64,000 nt of DNA from Scalesia atractyloides (lineage: Eukaryota > Streptophyta > Magnoliopsida > Asterales > Asteraceae), in the NCBI GenBank assembly GCA_947069175.1, contig CAMTDV010000030.1, positions 94,235,916 through 94,299,915 on the forward strand, read 5' to 3'. Below are positions 22,741 to 36,051 of the stretch, piece after piece. The notes under the pieces are model-generated. The model was given only the letters and a program-made list of their open reading frames with translations. It did not search any database and had not been told where the DNA came from. Within the stretch, counting starts at the first letter, position 1, and the number at the start of each line of letters is the position of its first letter. Both the position numbers and the translations under genes were made by a program.

Positions 22741-25529
22741 AATTAAAATTTCATAAAAAGTTTTGCATTTAAATATAAATATGTAAATACACGCACATAC
22801 GTTTTTTCGAGTTTCATAAAACTTTATAATTATTAAGGCATTTCAACATGTTATCATTGTTCAGTTTCATAACGACTAAACAAGATGCGGAAGCTTGAGC
22901 TTTGATCGTGTTCGGTTCCTCGTTAAGCTTGATCGTCATCCGGTGCTTCAAAACATTACCTATATTTGATAAAAACATGAAATACGTTAATTATAAGAAG
23001 TTTATAACATGTCTAATTAAGCCCGAATGCTAAAATGACAAAACATCAAACAAAATAAAATTTTGTCAATACCCGTCGTAAGCTACGGCTCCGTACCGTA
23101 TCTTACGGTACCTTACGGTCTGTGGGTTTTGTTACGAGCAACAGATGCCTACCGTAAGCTACGGTAGGCCACCATAGCTTACGGTGGGCTGTTGCAGCCC
23201 TTGTCAAATTTGCCATTTTGTTAGGAAAACTTCCGTAACTTATTCAATTTTCATCTATTTAACTCGAAACTTGTTTCTAAATGTCTGTATAATGTTTACC
23301 TACATATTTAACTAGAAATACTTAACCCGGATTCATAACTTTATGAGTTACGCAACCATTACCCAGTTTATGCGCATATTCATTTTGACCCGTTAAGGGA
23401 TTTTAGCATTTGAGCTTAAATCTCACTCCTTCTTTCCATACCTCCTATTTCCACATTAAGAATTCTTTTATCTTCTACCACAACTATATTTGTGGTGGAT
23501 TTTATATGATAAAATCATATATTTCGAATTCTACCATTCGGTTTGACAATTTACGAAAAAGACCCATTACGAGGCATTAGACCAAAAAGGCTTATACCTT
23601 TCACTTTTACACTATCGAAAGGATTTACTCAATTATAAAATTTATTTTCAAACTACTCTTAAGGGTCGTTTTATTCCGGTTCACAAATTAGAGGGCATTT
23701 TGAACAACTTTAGTCCTTTCTACGACGAAGGACTTTTAAATTTGATCAATATTCTCAAATTTCAAATTATCAGATATACATCCCTTAGGTAATCCAAAGC
23801 CCACCCATGAGTTGATTAACTCTCTTCGAACCTTAAGTCCTCATTGAGAATTTGACCCATTACACGTACTTGACTCGGGTCAATAGCATTGACCCATTCT
23901 AATACCTTGCACTATTAATTGCTAATTAAAAGCAATGCAAGCCATACGTTATTTTCCCTGTGAGCACAAAACTCGACAAATGACTATTAGTCATTATTGT
24001 CAAATGGTCATATGGTGATAACATCACCATTTAACCCGTTTAGCCTAAATGACCATTTTATCATTTTGAGAGGGTATTTATTTGTCATCCCATCCCTTTA
24101 GCCCATTTTGATTTACACCATATGATCATATTACCTAAAACTCATTCTTTATTTGTTCGACCCATCATGGCTTACGCCATAAGGTGTCTTTTTCAAAAAC
24201 TATTATTTATCCGTCAACTCGTGACCAAATTATTTTGCCCCTTTTTACCCATTATGGTTTACGCCATAGGGTAATGTTTTTAAAACTCTTTGTTTATTCG
24301 TCATCATATGGCCGAATTACAGTTTTACCCCTTTTTACCATAAAATATGATTTCTCACCTTTTTTTCACTTGTTCCAACCCGTATCATTCCGCGTTGGAA
24401 CATCATATTTCCAATACTAAATTAACTTGTTCTTAACCAACACAAACGTAGATGATCTACCTTAAAAGAAGTAAGCTGTAATTACCTTGCATCCGATTAT
24501 GGCTTTCCTGCGTGCTTCATCCATTTGACCCATTTCCCCCAAGCTTTCACCTAGCTTGTCAAGTGTCAAACTATCATTATCATTCGTAAGATGGTTAGAT
24601 TAGTAATCATTTATTACAACTAACCCACCTTACGGACTTTATATCAAATTTATCATTTGATCCTATTATAGGTCAGTTTGACTTTTAAAAGTTAACTGCC
24701 TTTAACATATGCAAATGCATAATTGAGTTCAACAAACTCATTTAGGCATTCCATCAATTACCGGGTAGGCATTATTTCTAGGCCACCGTTTTAACTAAAC
24801 TAAATTTGTACAATTGTTAACATCAAGTTAACATAATTTCAATCATTATATACTAAACTATTAATCTTATGCAAGAACTTCGGATTGTTTCATCATTATA
24901 AAACAACCCATTGCATCATCAATATGGAATTTACCCCAAACATCAAACTTATCCAAATACTTTAAACATTGATAAACAAATGATGGTTTCAAACCTCATT
25001 TAACATGAATATAACATCTATTTCATTATATCTTACAAAACCCATTCATGTCATATATGAATATTATTCAAATCTCTAATTTGTTCAAGTATCTTGCACA
25101 TACATACAAGTATGATAATCATAAACACTCATATTATCAATTTCATCATATAATCAAAATATTGAACTCAAGGTTACTACCTTCAAGTTCATCCACATAT
25201 TTGTCATTACCAAAACATAAATTACCACATACCTTATGATCTCCAAGCTTAGATGATCAAAAATCTATGTTCATGCATATGATTTAGCCTTAATTCACCC
25301 TTCAATTTTGAAGATCTAGGAGGAACTAGGGTTGCTCCCTTTTATTTCTCCTGATGATCGACACACACACACTTTGTGTGTGTTATGTTTATTTTTTTGT
25401 TTTAATACTCAAGTCTCCTTTTTGACATCTTTGGTCCCTCAAGTTTAGTTTTGTTTTAAATAGCAATTAACCATTATCATAACTAGGTTTAGATATTCCT
25501 AGTCAATTTACTTAAATTTAGGGTGTTAC
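22232..25529 (-). repeat. Gene-free AT-rich repeat DNA, perhaps an old minus-strand LTR
   Basis: On the minus strand the sequence at 25529 starts TGTAACACCC, like an LTR 5' end, but I could not place the other end. Palindromic TACCGTAAGCTACGGTA-type sequences cluster at 23067-23190. Imperfect repeats of about 95-110 bases containing TTACGCCATA lie at 24060-24330. No coding sequence is supported. Confidence 0.3.
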
Positions 25530-26521
25530 AACCCGATTTAATTTAAGTCCTACTCACCCGAGCCTTTTATAAACATTTACTTACTACAAAGTATTTGTTC
25601 ACTTTAATTAGTGTCACACCCTTAAATTACCACTTGCAGAGTTCTACCGCGAGGCGTGCGACTGCCCAGGATCCAGCCATTAATCATGTCGAACCATAGT
25701 AATAATGTAAAACAAGTCATCATGTCCAACATGAAAAGTGTACTTCAAATCAAACATTTAAAAATAGTATGTGTTCAGCAGAAGCAAATGTACAATTGTT
25801 TAAATAATAAAAACCATTTTTGTTCAAAAAGTAAACATAACATTAAGTGTTTCATCAAACAATACGACCCATGACAGCTCCTACTCCTCAGACTACAAGT
25901 TCCCATGCAAGATATATCTAACAACCTGCAAGCATGCAGAAAAAGTGTATCAGCGATTAAGCCGGCGAGTTCACAGTTTTGTTTAACAAAAATCGGTTTG
26001 TGTTTAGTTTAAAGACATGTTGATAATAACTCGATATCGCAGTGACGTCAGTTTGTTTGCCCTTCCCCAATGCCTATCAACATTGAGATCATGTGGTTAA
26101 GATCATTAGTTCACGCCCGTCCTCCCAGGTACGGTGTGAGGTTGTCAAGCCTAATAGCGCTATCAACTAATACCCCGTTACCCTCCAAGCAACTAGTTGG
26201 GTAGTAAGATGGGACTTAAATTGATAGATTTGAGTGTATTATCCAACATCTAAAATAAACAACAGGTATAACGTTTGCCAAAAGTATTCCTTAAAGGAAT
26301 AGTTGTTTCGTAAATGTATTCCTCCAAGGAATAATAGTTTGTTTGTTTCCTCGGAACGCATGCTTGTAAAAGAGCAGTAAACTCACCTTTATTGCTCGGT
26401 AAGGCTTATTTGTTCTATAAGCTGAAGTGGTCAACCACGTCCTATTATGGTTACCATAGGTTCGTTAGTGTGTATGAATGCAAACTACACGTATCTAACA
26501 CTTAGCACGTAAAATATTATA

Positions 26522-26522
<1 letters not shown>

Positions 26523-26560
<38 letters not shown>
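26523..26560. repeat. TA microsatellite
   Basis: Uninterrupted TA dinucleotides after a short CATATA lead. Confidence 0.95.
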
Positions 26561-26563
<3 letters not shown>

Positions 26564-28176
26564 GCAAAGTGTCGCTATTCGAAATAGCGACAACCTTTTC
26601 GTCACAAATCACATAAAAAATCTTGTCACAAAAATTCAGCTTTTAAGTGCATTTTCGGACAATTTGCGGTTCAGGACCGTTCGGGCACCGGATAGTTCCC
26701 GAAGAATTACAGAACGTGTCAATCGAACCAGAGACCATTGTATTAAATTTTAAGAGTCTAACTCTTTACCAAAAATTTATAAAAAAATCTTTTACTAAGC
26801 AGCAATCAGATTCGTCACTTTCTGACTGTAGCTCACGGAAAAATTCATTCAGAAATTCTCGTTTATCCGATTGATGTAATTCCAGTTGGAGGTTCACAGC
26901 GACAGCTAAGGCTATATACAATATAAATTTCATGGTCTAACTCTGATTTTACACCAAGTTATGACTCAAAACATAACATGTAAAATCTGCAGAAAAACGA
27001 AGCTTTAATTGCTGAAACGAAATAATTTATTTAAAACAGCAAACGACGTCCAAAAATCATGATTCCAACGCCATTTGAACCGTATTTCTAAATAACACAT
27101 TATAGACCCAATAAAATCTAGATTTTGTTAATTTATGACCCAGTTACAGCCGATTAAAGTGGGCTGTAGCTGTTGGACATATTACAATTTTTGTTACCCG
27201 ATCCCGCAAACGACTATCTAGCGAACCCGCGACACATTAATATTAATCACAGTAGGTTTTTAAAACATGTGAGATCATGTAGTAACTAATTTATCACTAA
27301 CCACCAGTTTAAACCCATAAGTAACACCCGCGAGACATACCCGAACCCGTGTTCAACCATAACATTCAAGAATCATCATCAAATCCTAAAACGCAGCCAA
27401 GATGTAAAATAAAAATCATGCATAACCATGTACAATTATCTTCTCAAACACAAGATTCAACTCATACCCGCAACGCTAGTGACTTAACCGAACTTATAGC
27501 GATCCGAACATTATAAACGCATAATCTCTAACATCTAGCACCTCCTATATCATTAGATAATCATACATATCATCAATCGCAGCCACACACTTAACATTAT
27601 ATTAAAAAAATCAACTATAACATAAAATTTACCGAGTTATGCTTGAGGAGAGTCGCTAGGGGTTAGAACCAAGAACTTGAATAACCCTCTTAGCCCTTGA
27701 TTGTCGAGAGGAGGTAGGAGAGGGAAAGAGAGGTCGCAGTTTAGTGGAATTAGGGTTGAGATTTGATAACTCCACATGAGTTTACGTAATAAACTTAATA
27801 GGATAGCATTTAGGGGCGTTAGGGAATTTGTGGGGTTGGGCCGCATGTAAAAAGAGTGGCAACTAGGCTTATTGGGCCGTAACAAAGAAAATAAAGATTA
27901 ATTGGGTGTGTGGAGTTTGTGTTATTGTAATGATGATAACAAATTATCCATGGAAATGTAATATGCATGTGTATGGGGTGAAGTGATATGGTGAGACATG
28001 GAGTATTATTATTAGTGAGTTAAAAAAAATTGATGATGATATTACATGGGGTATTCGGATGGATGATGATAATATTGACATTTGGGATCGACTTTTGTGT
28101 CATGGGTAATAAGGATTCATGCATGTGTCTATATTTGTGCATGAAGTCTTTTAGTTAATTAGGGAATAAAGATGAT

Positions 28177-28312
<136 letters not shown>

Positions 28313-28505
28313 CCGACTAATACAATTGTATACAATTAATATTTATGCTATGGTTCGGGTCTCGTAAGTTCCGAGCTACGCGAGTAGGTTGAATCGACAC
28401 GCGAGAAATAAGCTCTGGTTCAACGGTTCAGGCCGGTTCAACACAATATGGATTTGGTTGCGACTACACGTTTGCACACTCGAAATTACGAGTTGTCACA
28501 ATTAG

Positions 28506-29373
28506 CGTAGCTTTGATTATTTAAAATCCTAACGCTTATTCTGTCAACTTTTACCACTGATGGTATTTTACCTGTTCTTTAATATTAACTATATTTTTTA
28601 CTCGTTGCGCGTTGCGGCGGCGCTGTACGCGAGTGATAAATTATAGACTACAATCATACGACTCGTTTCCAAATTAAATTTATGTTGAAATGTAGAGTAA
28701 TCCGAATTCATAACGCTGAATGAAAATGTATTATATTTGACCCGACCTGTTTTAGACAAAATTTACGTTAAAACGTAGATCAACTCAAAATATACATAAA
28801 ATAAACACGTGCGTTGGTGTTGTACACGACGTGATAAATTATAGACTACAATCGACCTGACTCGTTTCCGAATTAAATTTACGTCGAAACGTATAGTAAC
28901 TCAAATTTATACCGTAAAATGAGTACGTAATATATAAGACCGATTTATTTCCAAACAAAATTTACGTCAAACATAGTTCAACTTAAAATGTACATAAAAA
29001 TAAAACATTTTATAATTGAATCAACTCGTTTCCAAACAAAAATTCCGATAAAGCATAGACGGACTCAAATTTACACTGACACACACATAAATAATAAAAA
29101 CGTTAGAAATTAGTCTTAGGATATACTTGAAACTTTAGAAACTTAAGAGGGTGAAAGTGACATTTTACAAAGTTAGAAGGTTACTTTGTTTTTATGAAAT
29201 TTAGAGGGCTACAAATTGACATTATACACATGTTTGGGGTAGATTACAAAAGTTAGGGGTTAAAAATTGACATTATACAAAAGTTTAGGGTGTCAGTGGC
29301 AAAAGCCACCGACCTTTTCTTTTAAGGTTATACAAATAAGGTTTAATTACCAAACTCGTTTTTGAGGTGTTAC
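28506..29373. repeat. Degenerate tandem repeats, no gene
   Basis: Units containing GATAAATTATAGACTACAAT and CTCGTTTCC..AATTAAATTTACGT recur near 28640, 28830 and, weaker, 28950 and 29020, a period of roughly 100-190 bases. The right end GAGGTGTTACA at 29373 looks like another LTR boundary. Confidence 0.45.
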
Positions 29374-29859
29374 ATTAAGAGAGGAATAATAGCCCTTGAT
29401 TGATTCATTCAAGTAATTGTTTCTACAATGATGGGTTGTGGGCTAATGAGGCCTAATTGCCCGAAGCCCCAATACAGGGATACGACTACAAAGTACAGAC
29501 TACACACATGAAAAGAATGCCACTCACTTGTTTTCTACCCTTTGCAGTAGTTTCAAAATCAATCTCTTAATTGCCTAAATTGTAAAGGGCTTTTTTTTAT
29601 TTTGAATTTATAACGAAACAAACAGGAAGCTCAAATTTTCTATTGATATGATCATCTATTGGCTTAAATTGCCATTGGTATAATAACTGAAGTGCATATA
29701 AAACTTTACATTATAATCCTTGTTGAAAAGTTAAAAATTTAGCCATTGAGTACTGAAATGTTATTACTTATTGTAAAGATGAACATGTTGGTGTGGATGG
29801 ATATGGATGGAACCAAAGATTAAGATGTCACTTCCACATGTTAGGTAAACATGTTTTCG

Positions 29860-30345
29860 TTCTGTTTCTTACTTCTTATTAACCTTGGTAACCTAAATAT
29901 ACAAACTTGTATGGTACATACATAGATACACACGTGCGTACACACATTCATATATATTCACGTAAGCTAGAAAGTATTAAGTGTATTGATATTATAGTTA
30001 ATCAAATCAACTCAAATACTCAACTTATGCTTTAAACCATGTCTTTAATCAAAATCATATTTGTATCTTTTTGCAAAGACCCAAAGACATTGAACTTTTT
30101 ACCAATTTCTTAAATCATATTTGTATAGACTTTTAAGGTAAAATTAAGGATTCATAACATGCAAAATAAACATAGATGAAGATAGCTTTTTGGCCTAGTG
30201 ACCTTTAGGTGTCTATCCCCATAAAAATTGTGTAGTTCGAGTCCCAAAACCTTCTTCTTTTTCTTCATATCTTTGATAGTTCTTTCTTGAAACAAGGAAT
30301 TTAGTCCAAATTTCACAAAGCCACTGACAAGGAATTTATTTAAAG
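29860..30345. repeat. Duplicated segment, copy B part 2
   Basis: Matches 12890-13270 (AGCTAGAAAGTATTAAG, AATCAAATCAACTCAAATAC, CAAAGACCCAAAGACATTGAAC). It is separated from copy B part 1 by about 7 kb of repeat insertions including the solo LTR at 25612. Confidence 0.65.
30185..30345 (+). repeat. tRNA-derived SINE-like sequence
   Basis: TTGGCCTAGTGACC (A-box-like) is followed about 35 bases later by AGTTCGAGTCCC (B box), the usual head of a plant SINE. A poly-A or poly-T tail is not clear. Its shorter paralogue is at 13135. Confidence 0.4.
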
Positions 30346-30659
30346 GAAAAATTACTTGTTTTATCTTTTATCTTAACACAATTTTACAGACGGTGTTCTT
30401 TTCAATGAATCTTGACAGCTTTTGCTCTTTACAAAGAATTTTGTTACACTTTACGTCCTTTGGAGTTAAATTTTCTTGTTAAATCTAGTTATCCAAGGAT
30501 ATTTTAGTCTTTTTACCCCTTTATTTAATAACATTTAAAAAATAAAACAAACATTTTTAACTTATATTCTTACTAATTTAATTAACTTAGTTATTTGTTT
30601 CATTCTATAACACAAAAAAACAAACAAGTGAATCAAAAATTCGGGTTTTAGGGTGTTAC

Positions 30660-31180
30660 AAATGGAGGTGAATATCAAGCTCTCATTTCCCTCTTCCATA
30701 CCTTGGGGATATCTCACTTTACCACACCCCCACATACACCCAAACAAAATGGTACCGCTGAAAGACGGCACCAACACATAGTTGAAGTCGGATTATCACC
30801 AAAATCAAACCGTTTGGATGCTTATGTTATTCATGGCTTCGCCCTTACTCACCATTTAAGCTTGATCCAAAGTCATCTCCTTGTGTCATTTCTTGGATAC
30901 TCCACATCAAAATCTGCATACAAATGTCTCGACTTGCTGACAAATAGACTCTATCACTCTTGGCACGTCCAGTTTGTAAGCATATCTTTCTTTTTTGTGA
31001 CCCACATAAGTGACCTCCATCCACTATACCGATTACCGACTTCCTAAATCCAAACTCTTCATCACCAACTGTGCAAAATTCACAACCACTCAATGCTACC
31101 TCATCCAATGCTCCCACACCTATCTTTAACCCTCCTACCTAACCACCATCCCAATCACCCACGGTCCAACCACTTCCAAC
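30660..31180 (+). pseudogene. Ty1/copia integrase fragment, 3' half of a copia element begins here
   Basis: Frame pieces give NGGEYQAL, then PPHTPKQNGTAERRHQHIVE, the end of the copia integrase core, followed by FLGYSTSKSAYKCLD from further downstream with a deletion between. It starts abruptly after an LTR-like end GGGTGTTACA and the pentamer AATGG, so the N-terminal half is missing. It continues at 50367 beyond the nested elements that split it at CCAAC. Confidence 0.85.
31176..31180. repeat. Target duplication of the outer gag-only element, left
   Basis: CCAAC, identical to 50362-50366. Confidence 0.95.
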
Positions 31181-33814
31181 TGTAACATCCGTCAAAAACG
31201 GATTTACCAAACCCGCTCCGTTTATCAACCGAACAGTCAGTCAAAAATTTCGTTGCGAATTAAATGCCCAAAATAATTTTAAACGATACATAATCAATTA
31301 TTATACGGGAATATATATTTAGTTTTTGAAAAACTGTTGAAAATCGCAAAATAAAAATAAAAGTCCTCTGCCGGGTTTCGAACCCGGGTCACTACCGGTC
31401 CGGAAACATGTCTTAACACACACACACAAACCACTGCGCCACTTGTTCTGTTTGGTAAATATTGAAATCATTTAATTCATAAAGTGACGTTACGAATTCA
31501 AAACCGGCGCCCAACAGTTCAGTCGTCGGAATCCCGGAAATATCGCGAGTTTTAACGACAATTTACGTTATAACATAAACCATTAACAAGACATCGGTTA
31601 TAACCGACGTCTGAGTCCGCGACCAAACCATAACCGCCGGAGTTTTTATGACTTACGAATACAGTCAGAAATCAGACCAGGTTCTTCAACAATTTGCCCT
31701 ATAAATTCACCCACAACCCACTGCAAACCTTTTCGCTCAAAATCACATCTTTTCACGGCGTAATTCCACTCGCCGTAATTTCTCTGCTCATCGCCGGAAA
31801 ACCGGTTTCCTCACTGCCGAGCCTTATTGAAACTCCTAAGCTTATACCGAAGTCACCCACACCTTTTGTAAACTTTCTGAAGGCTCGCTGCTGCAAGACA
31901 CTCGTCGCCGGAGCTTATTGCTGTCGCCGGAGTTCTGCCGGAAAACAGAGGAAAGCGAGTTGGTATACCTCACGCTTATTTTTCCTTCTTTATACTTATA
32001 TCTCAACTATAATTAACCTAAAACACTAAAGAAAACGATTAAGACTTTGAACCAGTCGATTTCCGAATTCTGGTTATATCTTGACGAGGAAGACGATGTT
32101 TCGGAACGTATATGTATAATTAAAATCAGGATATTACTCGGGTTAGACACACAGTCCAGCGGTGGACTGTGTGCACATTAAACATACAAACGTCTCGAGT
32201 TCGAATCCGGTTTCATACACGCTGCCTTAATAAAAATCATTTTTTTGTTAAACTGAACCGGAGTCGCCACAGGTATATGTTAAGTATATTAATAATCGGA
32301 ATAATAACCAAGTTAGACACACAGTCCAGCGGTGGACTGTGTGTATGTTTAATCAAAGTGCACGAGTTCGAGTCTGTTTTTCTGCATCGACCCGGTCAAT
32401 TGTTTACTTTTTAAAATAAGTCAGAAATGAAAACAAATAGTTTGTATTTAAGTATAATAAAAGTTGGTTTATATAACATGTTAAACACACAGTCCAGCGG
32501 TGGACTGTGTGTTAGTTTAAGCCACAGGTCCCGGGTTCGAGACCTGTGGAGTGCACGTCCGATTCGCTTAAACTGTTTTTAGAATAAAATGAATTTCGGT
32601 TTAAACTAATTAATATATATATATAATTAAAATCAGATATATAACGAGTTAGACACGTAGCTCAGTTGGTAGAGCTGCGTGCACGCGTACGGGAGGTCTC
32701 GGGTTCGAGCCTCACTCAGCGCACAACAATATGCCTTCGAACCGGTCAACGATCAGTCAAAGTCAACGGTCAAAGTCAACTGTAGCAAAAATCAAATATT
32801 TTTTTATTATTTTTATTTAATTATTTTAATTAAAAATCAATTAAAAATACTTAAATTTAACATTTTTAAGGTTAGAAAATAGCCTCAAACTCACAAAAAT
32901 ACACCCAACAATCCTACTAAAATAGATTAATAAAACCCGTTTACTCACAAAACCATAATGCGTTTTATCTAGGTTAATCTCACTCGTGGTTAAAACCACT
33001 TCGCGTGCATTCAACGTCATCAACCGAACGCACCCACCGTGAGTGAATCTTACAACTCCCCCTTTTAAATTACACGTTTTGGGGTGTGTCATGTGTTATG
33101 AAAATAATTAATTTATTTATTTAAACTTGTGCCATACCACATCATGACCTAAACTTAGATTGTTTATATTGTTGTGATTTACTTATTTCCTTTTTGTCAA
33201 ATTATATGAAACTCATTCATTAAGGCCCCTCAGTTCCTCGTGAGAGACGAGTTGAGCATCGCGTGCCTCAAATCAAATTCATTATTGTTCATGTGTGTAT
33301 CATGGAGTTTATATTGTTTGTAGTTATGTCATTCATATTATCATGTTTATGCAATTCATTCAACAGGCCCCTCAGTTCCTTGTGAGAGACGAGTTGAGCA
33401 TCGCGTGCCTCTAATTGTTCCATTATTGTTCATGTGTGTTTCATTTAATATCTTATGATTGTTGATTAAGTTACATCTATTTTTACTCATGTTTGGTTGT
33501 GCACATATTTCATAATCAATTTAAATAAATTTGTCCAAATGTTTTCCATAGGATTCATCGCCAACATTATGTTGATCCAAAAACCCTTTTTACACATGAT
33601 ACAGGTGAACAGGTTGAAGCAAGGAAAACATAGGATATGCCTTAGAAGAGAACAAAGAAGTTTAGATTGTTAGTTAGATCATGTTGTAACATTTATTGTA
33701 AATTTCCATTTAATTTGTATTAATGAATATGAAACGCTTAATAAATGTCATGAGCTTTGATGATAACCCAATCATGCCCCGATCACCTTTTCCGCTGCGG
33801 GTCGGGGTGTGACA
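31181..33814 (+). repeat. Outer element 5' LTR
   Basis: 2634 bases, TGTAACATCC to GGGGTGTGACA. A TATA-like CTATAAATTC lies at 31700-31709, so the sense tRNA-like modules (32141-32724) fall in the transcribed R/U5 part. A 48-base unit containing CTCGTGAGAGACGAG, which can fold on itself, occurs at about 33223 and 33365. Confidence 0.95.
31366..32724. other. Array of five tRNA-like modules in the outer 5' LTR
   Basis: Module a, 31366-31445, minus strand: Ser/Leu-type A box TGGCGCAGTGG and a perfect T arm (CCGGG, TTCGAAA, CCCGG). Modules b, c and d, plus strand, at 32141-32225, 32311-32392 and 32479-32560: each has the perfect 11 bp hairpin (CACACAGTCCA/TGGACTGTGTG, loop GCGG) at 32148, 32318 and 32486, then a B box (GTTCGANNC). 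In d the B box is itself held in a 9 bp stem, CCACAGGTC/GACCTGTGG. Module e, 32648-32724, plus: exact A box TAGCTCAGTTGG and B box GGTTCGAGCC. Acceptor stems do not pair, so these are unlikely to be functional tRNAs. Confidence 0.75.
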
Positions 33815-33817
33815 GAT

Positions 33818-33830
33818 TGGTATCAGAGCC
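33818..33830 (+). promoter_or_regulatory. Primer-binding site of the outer element
   Basis: TGGTATCAGAGCC, three bases after the LTR, complementary to initiator Met tRNA. Confidence 0.95.
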
Positions 33831-34607
33831 ATGACTATAGGGATATAGGATAGGTTATTAGACCCTTAGAGCCTATACTATAGTCTGCCTAAATTTTAAA
33901 TGATTAGGTGGTTACATACAAACTTGTGATATTTATTTGTTTCATATTTGTTTACATTTACAGTCAAACATACATGCTTATATACATATTTATTATACAT
34001 ATATACATATTCATTATACATATATCGATGTTCATGTGTTCAATTTATTTTCATACTCTCATTATCCAAAGATTTTGTGCAATTTTCAAATCCCATCAAA
34101 GTAAGTTCTGCGACGGGCATGTAGTAACTGGAAGGGTACAAGTACCGGTAGTCGGAACGTCCTGTCTAGGCTGGCATTCGTATAAATCCAATATAACGGA
34201 CCAGTTTGCCTACCTGGGGACCAACGATGAGAGTACGAAGGACCTATTAGGCCAAAGCATGCCACACCAAACGTCGTTCGAACTAACCCTACTTTGAGGT
34301 GTCATCGTGTCTACACCAGGACACATTCCGAATATCACACGTTGTATACATATTTCTCGATTTTCTCCGGGTTTTGTGTACGCAACCTGGCAAACCCGTG
34401 CGAACCATATGAAAAACCGGTATTCATGGGGGCCCACATGATTACACAGGTAAAGTATGGCGGCATGTAGGGCCTAACAGCGAGCAAAGCCCAAGACATC
34501 CTATGGATGTAGTATTTTTCTATAATTATTTTATGAATGTTCATCCCTAATGCGACCCATGATCTCAAAAGCATCCAACTCATACTTTTGCCATGTATTC
34601 CTTGTAG
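33831..34607 (+). other. Leader of the outer element with conserved block
   Basis: The block at about 34110-34330 is nearly the same as in the inner element (39288-39500) and strongly similar to the minus-strand gypsy leader (2400-2600). The frame 33908-34297 through it is not consistently open between copies, so a structural or packaging role is likelier than a peptide. Confidence 0.55.
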
Positions 34608-35993
34608 ATGTCTTCTAACCCCGCCCGTAGGAAGACGAGAGCAAGTAAAGCCCGCGAACGCATGGCTGCCTTAATCGCTCAACAAATGGCTGCCGTAATA
34701 CCCAACATTGTAATCCAAATTCAACAAGCACTTACCGCTAATCCTGTCAATCAAGCAAACCAAAACATTTTCAACTCTCCCCCAAATACCACTAAATGCA
34801 CCTACAAGCATTTCAAATCATGCGACCCTCCGAAATACAAAGGGACTGAAGGCGTCACCGCTCTCCTCCATTGGTTTGAAGAAATGGAGAACACATTTCT
34901 AAATTGCCATTGCCCTGACGATTGCAAAGTGCGATATGCTACCGGTCGATTATATGGGATAGCACTTACTTGGTGGAACACAGAGAAGGCCAAACGAGGT
35001 GTGGAAGATGCTATGACCTTAACTTGGAACGAATTGAAGGAAATCATGACCAGACGATTTTGCCCAAGGAGCGAAATCAAGAAATTAGAAGATGAATTTT
35101 ACTCATTGAAGCAAAAGGAAGGAGACCACATCACATACAACAAAAGATTCCTCGAGTTACATCAAATGGTTCCCAACATGTTCACTCCCCTCTACCGTTT
35201 GATCGAGCACTACATTCGTGGTCTTCCGTCAAAGATTCAAGACCCTGTAATAAGTACCAAGCCTGCAACTTTGGAAGCAGCAATGGAGCTAGCAACAGAG
35301 CTCACCGAGAACCGAATCCGAAACAAAGACTTCAAGGAGGAGAAGAAGAAGGATAAAGAATCGACTGAAACCTCCGACTCCACTCAAACCGAATCCCCTT
35401 CTCGACCCAATCCTAAGATAAGAAGAGTCGGGCGACTTTTCGCTGCTACTCAACGAAATCAACCAGTTTTACACGCCATACCCATCCGAGCTATCCCAAT
35501 CACCCAAGTGGCACCCAACTCAGCTTACCCAAATAAGAAACCATATCTTGGACCTCACCCTCGATGCAACAACTGTTTTTATCACCATCCCCATACCCTA
35601 CCTTGTCGTCTATGTGCAACTTGTGGACGCTATGGTCATTTGAGCAATGTTTGTCGCACCTTTCAAAACCAAACCTTTTCCCCTACTCAAAACATGGCCC
35701 AAACTTATCACCAACCCCAATACCCCATGTTCCCATATGCTCGAGCTTGTTTCAATTGTGGCGACCCTACCCACTTTAGAAACACATGCCCTCAATTGGT
35801 TAACGTTATCAACACTCAAGCCCAATCAAACCCAGTTAACCAAGTAAACCAAGAAAACCCAACCGCTATGCCACCAGCAAGAGGAAGAGTCTTCAATATC
35901 AACGCCAATCCTGTCGAAGATAATGACGGCCCAAACGAAGATACTCAACTAGTCCTCTTCGCCGCAGATCCAGATTCAACTCCTATCGTTTAG
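34608..35993 (+). CDS. Retrotransposon Gag, outer element, 461 residues
   Basis: A complete frame from ATG to TAG. It has a basic N-terminus, a Gln-rich segment, the retrotransposon gag domain at about residues 66-230 (starting CTYKHFKSCDPPK), a Lys/Glu-rich linker near 240-275, a CX2C pair (CNNC) near 323, and two zinc knuckles, CATCGRYGHLSNVC and CFNCGDPTHFRNTC. It stops where the related gypsy frame at 1-2109 goes on into protease, with a short unrelated tail (DPDSTPIV). The protein should form capsid-like particles and bind the element RNA. Confidence 0.95.
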   Translation: MSSNPARRKTRASKARERMAALIAQQMAAVIPNIVIQIQQALTANPVNQANQNIFNSPPNTTKCTYKHFKSCDPPKYKGTEGVTALLHWFEEMENTFLNCHCPDDCKVRYATGRLYGIALTWWNTEKAKRGVEDAMTLTWNELKEIMTRRFCPRSEIKKLEDEFYSLKQKEGDHITYNKRFLELHQMVPNMFTPLYRLIEHYIRGLPSKIQDPVISTKPATLEAAMELATELTENRIRNKDFKEEKKKDKESTETSDSTQTESPSRPNPKIRRVGRLFAATQRNQPVLHAIPIRAIPITQVAPNSAYPNKKPYLGPHPRCNNCFYHHPHTLPCRLCATCGRYGHLSNVCRTFQNQTFSPTQNMAQTYHQPQYPMFPYARACFNCGDPTHFRNTCPQLVNVINTQAQSNPVNQVNQENPTAMPPARGRVFNINANPVEDNDGPNEDTQLVLFAADPDSTPIV

Positions 35994-36051
35994 TTTTATG
36001 TTTTTCTTTATCACATAGAACCAAACATAACTTAAGGATAAAGCCAATGAA

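Noticed and set aside
31694..32029. 111-codon frame in the outer LTR (also 48240-48575; 99-codon relative at 36904 and 43829)
   Set aside because: The ATG at 31694 lies at or upstream of the TATA-like box, so it would not be in the main transcript. Similarity between LTR types follows the DNA similarity.
32648..32724. Genuine tRNA gene
   Set aside because: A and B boxes are present but acceptor and T stems do not pair, and the unit is repeated in every LTR.
33908..34297. Leader frame of 129 codons, 201 codons in the inner copy
   Set aside because: Starts, lengths and stops differ between copies, and one-base indels are tolerated.
34802..35080. Antisense 92-codon frame under gag, also at 39980-40258
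   Set aside because: A shadow of gag in the opposite frame; it is conserved only because gag is.
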